A stretch of 40,449 nt of DNA, taken from Bacteroidota bacterium. Its GTDB lineage: Bacteria > Bacteroidota > Bacteroidia > Chitinophagales > LD1. Location of the stretch: NCBI GenBank assembly GCA_947478005.1, contig CANJVG010000017.1, positions 1 to 40,449 of the forward strand. Reading direction: 5' to 3'. The position numbers and the translations under genes were made by a program. Of the stretch, positions 17,215 through 25,492 are shown one piece after another (position 1 is the first letter of the stretch; each line of letters starts with the position of its first letter). The notes beneath the pieces were generated by a model. That model was not told the DNA's origin. It was given only the letters and a program-made list of their open reading frames with translations, and did not search any database.

Positions 17215-18897
17215 ATGAAGCCATTTTTTAAAGAGCGCGCGGTGGAGTTGGTACTTACCGTTATCGCCTTTTGTTGGTGTGTGTGCTTCTCTACCATTGT
17301 TTTGGATGATTACGGTTCGTTTGCTTACCTGAGCATGCCCACGGGACAATACTGCAATTATCCGCATATTGACCATTGCTACAATGCTTTTCTGCTGGTC
17401 AATAGCTTTTACAAATTTATATCGGTTGCTTTTCCGGCTTACAACGGCATGGGTATTTCGTTTATGGTGCTCCAATTGCTTTCGCTTTATTTATTGCTGC
17501 GCAGTATTAAAAACAGTTTGCTGCAAAATGAGCAGCCGTTGTATATGGTGCGTGTGGTGCAGATTTTATTTGCCTGTTTTTATTTAGAAAACATTTTAAT
17601 TCTGTCGCACACGCGGTTCTCGCTTTTATTTTGCGGCACTGCACTTTTCAACTTAGCCTTTACTCCGGTGCTTCGCAAAAGAGATATACTGCTCAACTCC
17701 ATGCTGTTTATTTTGGGTATGCTTCACCGTCCCGAAAGTAGTATGGGTATGCTGGCATTGGTGGGTATGGGCTTTCTCATTCACCGGTTTGATGTGGTGC
17801 ATTTGCTTAAACGGTTTTTTATTCCTGCCTCGTCAACGGTTTTGTTGTTTACTGTTTTTGCCATTGACTGGCAGCATACCGATGTGTTTGTGAAAAAGAT
17901 AGAGCCGGAAATTGAATACAAGATCATGGATAAGCGGGTGGTGTCTTTAGCCGAAATGAAGACCGCGCAGGACTCGGTAAAATACCAGGCAGCTGTAATA
18001 GGTATGTGGTTCGATACGCGTGTGTTGACTCCCGAATATTTGCGCAGCATTTTGTTGCCGGGTATAAACATAAGTGCCGAACACTTCATCAGAATATTTT
18101 TTCATGTGCTGAAACTTTACGGGCATTTTCTTTTTATTCCATTTATGCTTGCAAGTTTTGTTTTGCTGTGTTTGTTTCCTGGCTCCGGTCGTTCAACGCT
18201 GTTTAAAATCATTCTTTTTCAGGCGGGCGTTTTTTGTTTAATTTTTGCTTTAGATTTTAACGGGCGCTTGGTAGCGGGCAGGCATTTCTTGAATCTGCAA
18301 TTGATTTCACTGCTAATTACCTCGGTTTATTTTTTTAGCGCGGTTCGTGATTCCAATAAAGTAGTAGCACTGGTTTGCCTGTTGTGTATTGTTGGCGTTA
18401 CCGTTATTACGGTGGATGGTTATAAAAATGACGCTGATGCAATAGCCGCTGATACCACCTGTTACGAAGCCGCAATGCAGCAGCTGGAAACTACGTTTAC
18501 TAACCGAACCATTGTGGCTACTATTACTAATATCTATTTAATGAACCACAACTTTACTTTGAAAAACAAAAACTACACTCGCAATAAATTCCTTATGTAT
18601 GATGTGTTTAATTACAGTTTAGCACCTTCGTATATGGCATATTTAAGCAGTCAATGCAACTGTGATGCCGGTGACCCCGTGGCTTTTTATACCTGGCTGG
18701 CAAAACAAAAGGCGCTGTATATGGCTGAGCACGCGCGGTATGAGTTAACCGAGGGATATATGAAATTAGTGCACGGCTTGCCACTGAAGTTTGTGGTGCC
18801 TGCCGATTCGTTGATGAAACCCGCGTGTGTAAGCAGCTCGAACCTGCGATATTTTGAACTGCGAAATGTTGTAATTGCGACCCGCTGGACTCGGTAG
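17215..18897 (+). CDS. Polytopic membrane protein, GT-C-like, tandem family member A
   Basis: About 560 residues with roughly 10 or more hydrophobic helices and a soluble C-terminal part. It resembles GT-C glycosyltransferases in layout: an acidic pair (Asp31-Asp32) in the first outer loop and many helices. It is paralogous to the protein at 19263: compare EPEIEYKIMDKR with EPDIEEQFIARE, and YLRSILLPG with YLRSLILPE. I chose the ATG at 17215; the frame reaches an ATG at 17119 inside the radical SAM gene, but that stretch is a shadow. The last six residues, ATRWTR, look foreign: they are read from the start of a decayed paralog, so the native end was probably lost in a recombination event near 18870. 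Confidence 0.72.
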   Translation: MKPFFKERAVELVLTVIAFCWCVCFSTIVLDDYGSFAYLSMPTGQYCNYPHIDHCYNAFLLVNSFYKFISVAFPAYNGMGISFMVLQLLSLYLLLRSIKNSLLQNEQPLYMVRVVQILFACFYLENILILSHTRFSLLFCGTALFNLAFTPVLRKRDILLNSMLFILGMLHRPESSMGMLALVGMGFLIHRFDVVHLLKRFFIPASSTVLLFTVFAIDWQHTDVFVKKIEPEIEYKIMDKRVVSLAEMKTAQDSVKYQAAVIGMWFDTRVLTPEYLRSILLPGINISAEHFIRIFFHVLKLYGHFLFIPFMLASFVLLCLFPGSGRSTLFKIILFQAGVFCLIFALDFNGRLVAGRHFLNLQLISLLITSVYFFSAVRDSNKVVALVCLLCIVGVTVITVDGYKNDADAIAADTTCYEAAMQQLETTFTNRTIVATITNIYLMNHNFTLKNKNYTRNKFLMYDVFNYSLAPSYMAYLSSQCNCDAGDPVAFYTWLAKQKALYMAEHARYELTEGYMKLVHGLPLKFVVPADSLMKPACVSSSNLRYFELRNVVIATRWTR

Positions 18898-19096
18898 CTT
18901 TTTACACCTGGCTGGCTAAAAACCACGCACTATACATGGCAGAGCCAAACGCTATAGTTTAACTTCACGTTATATGCATCTCGTTCATTGATTGCCGCTT
19001 CAGTTTGAAGCAGATTCGTCTTTCAATAAACCCGATTGTATCGCTAATACACAGTTTGCCAATTCTGAATTGTGTAGGGTAGTGGTAAAAAATTAA
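18870..19096 (+). pseudogene. Decayed C-terminal fragment of another member of the tandem membrane protein family
   Basis: Read in the +1 frame relative to the intact gene's last codons, 18870 onward gives CNCDPLDSVAFYTWLAKNHA, then LYMAE, matching CNCDAGDPVAFYTWLAKQKA and LYMAE of the gene ending at 18897. A frameshift follows near 18950, then SLTSRYMHLVH, a TGA where the intact copy has Gly, LPLQFEADSSFNKPDCIA, and a terminal SELCRVVVKN before TAA. It is therefore the tail of a lost paralog. It accounts for most of the gap between the two intact genes. Confidence 0.8.
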
Positions 19097-19110
19097 ACCT
19101 GTGTGGGTTC

Positions 19111-19170
19111 ATGAAAAACTTTTTTTTAAAGAACGGGCATCCGAGTTGCTATCAATGCAATGCATTTTTG
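19111..19170 (+). pseudogene. Decayed N-terminal fragment of a further paralog
   Basis: ATG at 19111 starts MKNFF. If the run of eight T (19120-19127) is read as six, the frame continues FFKERASELL, matching MKPFFKERAVELV at the start of the gene at 17215. Similarity fades within about 20 codons. This is the head of another lost copy, disabled by homopolymer change and deletion. The rest up to 19262 shows nothing recognisable except a short inverted repeat, CGTAT-TT-ATACG, near 19213-19224. Confidence 0.65.
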
Positions 19171-19262
19171 TAACCGCAAGTAAAGGGCTGAAAATTATTT
19201 AAAGAACTAATCCGTATTTATACGAGATGCGAATAAAAATAAAAGTGCAAATTTATAGCGCA

Positions 19263-21029
19263 ATGAATAACACGACCTCCTCCTTAAGTGAGAAATTAAA
19301 AACGGCTGATATAATTAGTACGATACTCATTACGTTATTATGTTTTATCCTTACGTGGTTCGTGTTTGGCTTTTATTATGTAGAATACGAAGGATTGAAC
19401 ACGAGTTTTTTCAGCGGCAAACTAACTCCCGGCTTGCCCTTTCGTTCAGTTTACTTTTCGGGAAACATTGGCATCTCTTTCATTTACTCGTTCTTTTATG
19501 AACACTTTCCGAATGTGGAGTGGCTTTCATGGATTTATTACAGCTATTTATTCTTCTCCTGTTTCATTGGTCTTTACATAGTTGCTAAACTATTGCCTGC
19601 TAAAACTTCTCTAACGGTAAAGATTCTTCTTCAAGTACTTGTGTATTACCTCGTATTTGCCGACCATCACATTCATTATATCTACACCCGCGTTTCTTAT
19701 ATGTGTTGCGGCCTTTCGTTAATTGGGTTAGTAGTGCTATTTAATTCAATTACTGCCATCAAAGCGCGTTGGTGGATTTTTCTTTTGCTCAATTTGTTTT
19801 TCACCATTGGCGCACTTACCAGAATAGAAGTAGCTACCGCATGTTTTCTTTTGTTATCTGTTTTCGCTGTTTTCTATGCACAAAATATCAAAAAAACTAT
19901 CCTATTGTTTTTATATCCTGCTATTGTAATTGCGGTGATGGCTCTGGCACTTTCTATGGATATTAAAACAGCTACTTTAAGAGAATTCTACAAACAAGTA
20001 GAGCCCGATATTGAGGAGCAATTTATAGCCAGAGAAAACAGAGCTCCGCTTTCGTATATGAAAACGCATAGAGATACCGTGCTCTACAAAACAGCCATGG
20101 AAATGGTTTGGAGCGACCCGCAAAATATTTCCGCAAAATATCTGCGATCACTTATTCTTCCTGAAAAATTAATGTTCACCGATGTTAAGCAATGGAGTCG
20201 CGTATTTCGAAGCTTTTCACAAGTGGGTACAAAATATTGGTATCTGTTTTTGCTCACCACAATGCTGAGTATTGCGGTGCTTGTACAATACGGTTTTGGA
20301 AAATCGTTTCTAAACCGGCTTTACACTTTAGGTTTTGTGTTTTCGTTTTGGGGATTAACTATTGCTCAAATCTATACCGACAAAGTGAACGAACGCTCTT
20401 TCCTTCCATTTCTCAGTCTGTTTATTTTTTGTCATGTAATTTTACTTGTATCTAGTACCGCCACGCGTATTTCGTTATGGCTTTATCCTTTGTTTATTTT
20501 CTGTTCGGTTCTTTTAGGCATTCATGTTTTTGCTTTGAAAGAAGAATCAAACACGCTTAAAACAGATTTGCTCAGGTATCAGGCTAACTATGAAAAAATA
20601 AAAAGGGCAGCAGCCAATAAATACTTAGTCATGAACTCCACTTCGTTCGACTATATATTTTTAAGCAATGTCCCTTTTCATACCTTCAATTTCTCTCCAT
20701 TCAAAAAAATGTATATCACCGATGGATACATCATTCCATTTTTGCCATACTACAAACGTTATCTGGAACAGGAATGTAATTGTGACATCTATGCTTTCCC
20801 GAGTTTCTGGAATTATTTAAAATCAATTCAGCAAGATGTGGTGATTGTTTCTACACCCCACCGAATAAAAGTGGTAAAAGAATATCTAGAAGAAATACAT
20901 CATTTCCCTTTTCCTGTTGTAGAAGATAAGACAGTACAGTTGATGGAACAACGCAAAAGCGACAATAGAGAAACGCATGATGAAATGAAGATGTATGCTT
21001 TTGAGAGGCAGAAACAGGATTCTATTTAG
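19263..21029 (+). CDS. Polytopic membrane protein, GT-C-like, tandem family member B
   Basis: About 588 residues with 10 or more hydrophobic helices, then a soluble C-terminal region holding ECNCDIYAFPSFWNYLKS, which matches the CNCD-WL segment of member A. The shared loop KQVEPDIEEQF and the ordered helices show common descent, though identity is low. The ATG at 19263 places a short polar N-terminus before the first helix, as in member A; an ATG at 19227 would add 12 residues. It converges on the cytochrome gene with an eight-base overlap of stops. A membrane glycosyltransferase role is possible; I could not match it to a named family. Confidence 0.7.
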   Translation: MNNTTSSLSEKLKTADIISTILITLLCFILTWFVFGFYYVEYEGLNTSFFSGKLTPGLPFRSVYFSGNIGISFIYSFFYEHFPNVEWLSWIYYSYLFFSCFIGLYIVAKLLPAKTSLTVKILLQVLVYYLVFADHHIHYIYTRVSYMCCGLSLIGLVVLFNSITAIKARWWIFLLLNLFFTIGALTRIEVATACFLLLSVFAVFYAQNIKKTILLFLYPAIVIAVMALALSMDIKTATLREFYKQVEPDIEEQFIARENRAPLSYMKTHRDTVLYKTAMEMVWSDPQNISAKYLRSLILPEKLMFTDVKQWSRVFRSFSQVGTKYWYLFLLTTMLSIAVLVQYGFGKSFLNRLYTLGFVFSFWGLTIAQIYTDKVNERSFLPFLSLFIFCHVILLVSSTATRISLWLYPLFIFCSVLLGIHVFALKEESNTLKTDLLRYQANYEKIKRAAANKYLVMNSTSFDYIFLSNVPFHTFNFSPFKKMYITDGYIIPFLPYYKRYLEQECNCDIYAFPSFWNYLKSIQQDVVIVSTPHRIKVVKEYLEEIHHFPFPVVEDKTVQLMEQRKSDNRETHDEMKMYAFERQKQDSI

Positions 21030-22188
21030 TAACTGTGTAAGTTTTAACTGCAGTAACTACCCCCAATGAATCGGGAAACCAATATTGTGATTTGTGCACG
21101 AAGGAAATTTTGAAGGTTGAAGCCTTATCTGCTCTCCTGATCGGAAAGGAATATTGAATCGCTTTGCCGTCTAACGGCACATCGTCACCTTCCACACCAA
21201 GCAAATTGTGGTTGCCGAGGTTGGCATACATTTCTTTGTCGAACTGCTGTTTTTTATTGATGCGAATAGTTTTCGAGCCCAGCACATTTGAATCTTTATC
21301 CAGCACATCGCAATTCAGAATCATCTCCGGTCCCGGACTAATCTTATGTGGCATAATGGTGTTTTGCCAGGTTATAATTCCTTGTTTTTTACCAGGCGAA
21401 ACGCAGAAATGAAAATCGTCCATCACCAATTCAATTTTCTCATCAACCTTTCCTTTTCCCTCATGCTGCCAGAAATAATAGTGTGTACCTTTTCCTTTTG
21501 CATCATACTCCTGATGGCAATTGACACAAAGTGCCTGTCCTGTTTTTTGAATGGCAATGATTGGATTCAGATTGCGCACTACATCGAAATGACAGAGATA
21601 ACAAGTGATATTATTAGAGACAAGCATTGGTACAGTTTGCAACCGCGGAATAGAATCATTTGCGGTAAACGTATGTTTCAACGAGCGCACGTTATTGCCA
21701 TCAGCATGGCAACTCATACAATCTATACTGCTTGCGCGTTGAGTACTGTCTTCCCTTGTAAGCGGTCGAGGATGCGCTTCTTTCAAAAGTTCTTCTGCAA
21801 ATTGAAGCGGCTTACCGGTAGTGTCGCGCAAAAGCGTTTCAAACATATTTTGCGGTGTGTGGCAACCCATGCAATGCTCTATGGAAGTATTTACCTGCTT
21901 GGTATAAAAATCGCAATTGTATTTATCGCTATTTACAAATGCCTGATGTGCCAAAAGATTTTTGTAAGCATTGGCATGAGGTCCTTTCATCTCGTTTTCA
22001 TATTCCTGCTTATGACAAGAGGCACACTTTGCCACCTGGTCAACGCGCTTCATTTTTTTGAACTCATCTGTTTGCAAAAAATCGTGGTAAGATTTTTTAG
22101 ACGAATTGTTTGAATGACAACAAATCAAAATGATGGAAATCGTTACTGCTGTAAAAGCGATGAAAACAATTTTTCTGATGGAGAACAT
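21022..22188 (-). CDS. Pentaheme c-type cytochrome, probable lipoprotein
   Basis: 388 residues with an N-terminal hydrophobic segment (6-24) ending in Cys-Cys, probably a lipoprotein signal although the lipobox is imperfect. Five heme motifs are seen: CASCH (55-59), CMGCH (106-110), CMSCH (157-161), CYLCH (196-200) and CVNCH (221-225). The spacing and the scattered histidines resemble cytochrome c554/NapC-linked multiheme proteins. The C-terminal half (about 230-388) has no heme motif and looks like a beta-sandwich. It is nine bases downstream of a radical SAM gene on the same strand. It would carry electrons outside the inner membrane; no terminal enzyme is visible next to it. Confidence 0.85.
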   Translation of the reverse strand: MFSIRKIVFIAFTAVTISIILICCHSNNSSKKSYHDFLQTDEFKKMKRVDQVAKCASCHKQEYENEMKGPHANAYKNLLAHQAFVNSDKYNCDFYTKQVNTSIEHCMGCHTPQNMFETLLRDTTGKPLQFAEELLKEAHPRPLTREDSTQRASSIDCMSCHADGNNVRSLKHTFTANDSIPRLQTVPMLVSNNITCYLCHFDVVRNLNPIIAIQKTGQALCVNCHQEYDAKGKGTHYYFWQHEGKGKVDEKIELVMDDFHFCVSPGKKQGIITWQNTIMPHKISPGPEMILNCDVLDKDSNVLGSKTIRINKKQQFDKEMYANLGNHNLLGVEGDDVPLDGKAIQYSFPIRRADKASTFKISFVHKSQYWFPDSLGVVTAVKTYTVTK

Positions 22189-22197
22189 ACGGCAAAA

Positions 22198-23634
22198 CTA
22201 ATTTTTCCTTTGCTGCAATCTAACCCAATGTAAAGCTTTTTCAATGCGTTTGATGAAACTAGATTTTTCGAAAGGCAATTCGACTAACTGCTTAATATTT
22301 TCGGGTTTGCGTAGCGTGTCAAATTCAATCCATTGCAAATACGCATTTCTATAGCAGAGATTGAAGAGAATAAACTCTAAACGTGCGAAGAACGAAAGCT
22401 TTGTTTTGAAACTTCTCGTCACAATTCCAACGAGTGAATAATACTTGCCTATAAATTCTGTTGCTCCGTTTTGAACATACTTGGCATCAACGCCAATGGG
22501 TAAATAAGTCAATTGATTGCCATCGTAACTCGGAATTTCTTCGTTCAGAAACACTCCTTTTTTCTTTACATACTCATGCACTTTCGTTCCAGGATTGTAA
22601 GTGAGGAAGGTAAGCTTAGCATAAATAATCCCCATACGCTGATAGAATTTGAACAATTCTTCAAAGGTGTTTTTGTGCGTGCCTTCTAATCCTAAAATAA
22701 TACCCGCAGCAATTTGAATTCCATGCGACTGCACCTTTCGAATAATGCGCTCGTAGTTTTCAATATGGTTCGTATTCATTTTGTGAACCGAGTTGAGCGA
22801 TTGCTGGTCAATAGATTCCAATCCGCAATAAATCATTTTGCAGCGACTGTCTTTTAACGCAGCTAACACCTCGTCATTATCCAAAAGCTCAATGCACATT
22901 TCAGCCATCCATCCTAAGGCTCCACTTTCTTTAATCCACCTGGATGATTCAATTACATGATGACTATCCACCCCGAAATTGTAGTCCACCACATTGATGA
23001 ACTTGTCTTTATATTGAGGCAAAATATTTTTCAATGCATCAAGACTGCTCAGGTTGTAGTTTTTCTTTTGCATCGTGTGCACCATACAGAAGATGCATTT
23101 CTCGGTGCATCCTCTTGAAGTTTCAAGCGGATAACCCATGAACTGATAATACTTTTTCGCATCAGGCAAAAAAGAAAAATCGGGTTGAGAGATAGTATTA
23201 CTGTTGTTCTCTCCAAAATATTTTTGCTGAAGATTATTTGCCTTTAAATCTGCCACGAAAGCATCGGCAACAGGTTCAAACAAACCACCCAATACTGAGT
23301 CGGCATATCCCAAACACATATCCGGAAGTAAAGAAGGCAACTCACCGCCCCAAAATATTTTTGATGAAGGAGAAAGTGATTTCAATTTCTTTGAAACTGT
23401 GATTGCCTGTTCAAAGTTTTGAGAAGAAACTTTCAAGCCAAACATCACCACATCTTTTTCGGAAGGAACATATTCGTTATAGTCAATAAAATTGAGGTCA
23501 ACTATTTTTACCGAATATGATTTTGATAAACAAGCAGCAACCGACAAAAGTGAAAGAGAAATGACCCCTTTAGGGAAAGTGGGTAAATCTATAAGAATGA
23601 TATTTTCGTTCCTGTCGTTCATTAAACCAATCAT
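22198..23634 (-). CDS. B12-binding-domain radical SAM protein (second)
   Basis: 478 residues. The N-terminal domain starts with NIILIDLPTFPKGVISLSLL and contains IFWGGELPSLLPD, matching the B12-binding layout. The cluster motif is SRGCTEKCIFCMV with cysteines 176, 180 and 183. Later motifs, YCGLESIDQQSL and AAGIILGLEGTHKNTFEE, fit the SAM barrel. I took the ATG at 23634; the frame runs one codon further to a TTG. Its only close neighbour downstream is the pentaheme cytochrome, and a PhyH gene starts divergently 68 bases away. It is not a close relative of the radical SAM protein at 15579. Confidence 0.88.
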   Translation of the reverse strand: MIGLMNDRNENIILIDLPTFPKGVISLSLLSVAACLSKSYSVKIVDLNFIDYNEYVPSEKDVVMFGLKVSSQNFEQAITVSKKLKSLSPSSKIFWGGELPSLLPDMCLGYADSVLGGLFEPVADAFVADLKANNLQQKYFGENNSNTISQPDFSFLPDAKKYYQFMGYPLETSRGCTEKCIFCMVHTMQKKNYNLSSLDALKNILPQYKDKFINVVDYNFGVDSHHVIESSRWIKESGALGWMAEMCIELLDNDEVLAALKDSRCKMIYCGLESIDQQSLNSVHKMNTNHIENYERIIRKVQSHGIQIAAGIILGLEGTHKNTFEELFKFYQRMGIIYAKLTFLTYNPGTKVHEYVKKKGVFLNEEIPSYDGNQLTYLPIGVDAKYVQNGATEFIGKYYSLVGIVTRSFKTKLSFFARLEFILFNLCYRNAYLQWIEFDTLRKPENIKQLVELPFEKSSFIKRIEKALHWVRLQQRKN

Positions 23635-23702
23635 CAAATTTGAAAGCTATTTTAGGCAAATAGTTTTCGCTCACAATATGAGTTATTTTTTCTTCCCCCG
23701 CT

Positions 23703-24509
23703 ATGTTTAACAACCCTACCATAGAACAGAATCTTGCTCAAAACGGATTTGCGGTTATAGATGCAAATCTGCTGAACGAAGTTGATGAGTTGCAGAAGTA
23801 TATAGCTGAGCATTTCGCATTTGCTGGAACTGATTTCTATTACAGTTTACTTGCCAATACTTTCGAGCAGAACATAGTTCTTCAAAGTTTCATTAAAAAA
23901 ACGTTGAAAAATTTTTACGAAACCCAATTTATCGGTTACAGAACAATCACTGAATCTTTTCTAGCTAAACCTGCAAATGCATTCGATGAGTTATTGCTTC
24001 ATCAGGATTGGAATTATACTGATGAAGGGAAATATCCTGCATACAACATTTGGATTCCTTTAACGGATGTAACGGAAGAAAACGGCACCTTGTTTTTTTT
24101 AAAAGGAAGTCATTTGTGGTTTAATAATCTGCGTTCAGCTACATTGCCTACGGCAAGACTCAGTATGAATATTTTTTCTCTTGAGCAAATTGAATCAGTT
24201 ATGGTAAAGAAAGGGCAGGTACTTCTTTTTAATCCCGCAGTTTTTCATGGTTCATATCCCAACAATTCTTCTCAAAACCGAATTGTAGTAACCGCAACGC
24301 TCTTGCCACAAGAGGCTCCGTTTCTTTATTATCAGCAGAGTGAATTGCTGGGAGAAGTGAAAGTGTTTCAATTAAGTGATGATACTTTTTTCAAGAGCTT
24401 GAAAACAATTGCAGTTGGTGGAAATCCCGATGCAACGGAAATAAACCGCTTAAAATATTCGCATCAGACTCTAAGCTATGAAGATTTGAGAGAAAAATTA
24501 TTGACGTAA
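23703..24509 (+). CDS. PhyH-family Fe(II)/2OG dioxygenase
   Basis: 268 residues, the usual PhyH length. Iron ligands His100, Asp102 (LLHQDWNYTDE) and His182 (VFHGSYPN) are present, with Arg193 for 2-oxoglutarate. The motif ENGTLFFLKGSHLW lies between them. HQDWxxxDE links it to the edge-truncated protein at 1-879 and to the first domain of the protein at 28107, rather than to the three tandem copies that follow. Its stop faces the stop of the halogenase-like gene with three bases between. Likely transcribed from the divergent gap 23635-23702. Substrate unknown. Confidence 0.92.
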   Translation: MFNNPTIEQNLAQNGFAVIDANLLNEVDELQKYIAEHFAFAGTDFYYSLLANTFEQNIVLQSFIKKTLKNFYETQFIGYRTITESFLAKPANAFDELLLHQDWNYTDEGKYPAYNIWIPLTDVTEENGTLFFLKGSHLWFNNLRSATLPTARLSMNIFSLEQIESVMVKKGQVLLFNPAVFHGSYPNNSSQNRIVVTATLLPQEAPFLYYQQSELLGEVKVFQLSDDTFFKSLKTIAVGGNPDATEINRLKYSHQTLSYEDLREKLLT

Positions 24510-24512
24510 AGT

Positions 24513-25394
24513 TTATGACCAGTAATAAATTTCTTTGTTGTCTTTAGAGAAGTTTAGAAACCCTCCGAAAGTAATTCGCGGAATAGTTCCTTTAATATCT
24601 TCTACGCGGTGCCAGATTGGCCCTCCTGAAAAGACGAGAATATCACCCGGTTGTGGCCTTACCGAAAAACGGTGCACATCTTTTACATAGATAGGATTGT
24701 CATTGTTGTCAATGACAAATTCATTGTTCTCAGGGCTTTCTTTACGTTTTACTTTATCCCAAAGCATATCATAGATAGTCAACTCGCCACCCGCATCAGG
24801 TTGTTGCAGCACCACGAAATAGCTCAATTGGTCATCCATATTAATATCGTTTTTTATCAGGGAGTAGTAAAACATGCTTTGCGCCTGAAATAGATTTCCG
24901 CAGTGAACATGAAGTCCGCCCATGTTTGGATAGAACATTCTGAATGTGCCGGGTGCTACTTCTTTGTCTTTTATTTTATTGTGCGGAATACTTACATGAT
25001 AATTTTTTGCAGCAGATTTGAAGAAGTTATCGAGTTTGCGCGCAAGATTACCAATAGAAGAGTTTGTTTCCTTATACTTATCAAAAAGCGAAAGTTTATT
25101 GTAGTAAGCTTCTAATCTTTCTGCGGTATCGGTAATGATGGCAAAAGGCGCAGGGAACATTTTGCCAGAAGGAGTTGGCATAAATTCGCTTTCATCCAGA
25201 TTCGTAAGAAAATTTTTGATCTCGTTTACTTCCTCAGCGGTGAACACATTTTTTGTGATAAAACCATCGAGTTCGTGGTTTTTAATTTGACCAACCAAGT
25301 CGCCACGTTGTTCCAATTCTTCAAACGGAACTTCGATAAAATTGAAAAATATTTCATCGCCATATATACGTGCTGTGTTTGTTGTATTTTGCAT
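24513..25394 (-). CDS. Fe(II)/2OG enzyme resembling WelO5-type halogenases, HxG at the iron site
   Basis: 293 residues, close to the length of the cyanobacterial hapalindole/welwitindolinone halogenase WelO5 (about 290 from memory). Similarity to WelO5 as I recall it runs through the protein: LDGFITKNVF, VHCGN, DQLSYFVVLQQPDAGGEL, GDILVFSGG, WHRVE and RITFGGFLNFS. The iron site reads His164-Cys-Gly166, distal His262 and Arg273 for 2-oxoglutarate. The acid of the usual HxD/E triad is Gly, as in WelO5 (His164/Gly166, by my recollection), where the vacancy accepts chloride. A second His (162) precedes it and could alter the site. I chose the ATG at 25394; the frame extends to a TTG at 25430. It is transcribed opposite the PhyH genes on both sides. 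Halogenation is an inference; hydroxylation with a two-His site remains possible. Confidence 0.75.
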   Translation of the reverse strand: MQNTTNTARIYGDEIFFNFIEVPFEELEQRGDLVGQIKNHELDGFITKNVFTAEEVNEIKNFLTNLDESEFMPTPSGKMFPAPFAIITDTAERLEAYYNKLSLFDKYKETNSSIGNLARKLDNFFKSAAKNYHVSIPHNKIKDKEVAPGTFRMFYPNMGGLHVHCGNLFQAQSMFYYSLIKNDINMDDQLSYFVVLQQPDAGGELTIYDMLWDKVKRKESPENNEFVIDNNDNPIYVKDVHRFSVRPQPGDILVFSGGPIWHRVEDIKGTIPRITFGGFLNFSKDNKEIYYWS

Positions 25395-25492
25395 TTGAAT
25401 ATGATTGAAATCAGAAAATAATTCTGTCAAACTTAATTATTTTCAAGTTTCAAAATAAACACAAGAAGACAAACTTCTTTCGAGATAGAACA

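Noticed and set aside
21346-22113. 255-codon open frame on the + strand
   Set aside because: It is antisense to the pentaheme cytochrome, which has five CxxCH motifs in the correct frame.
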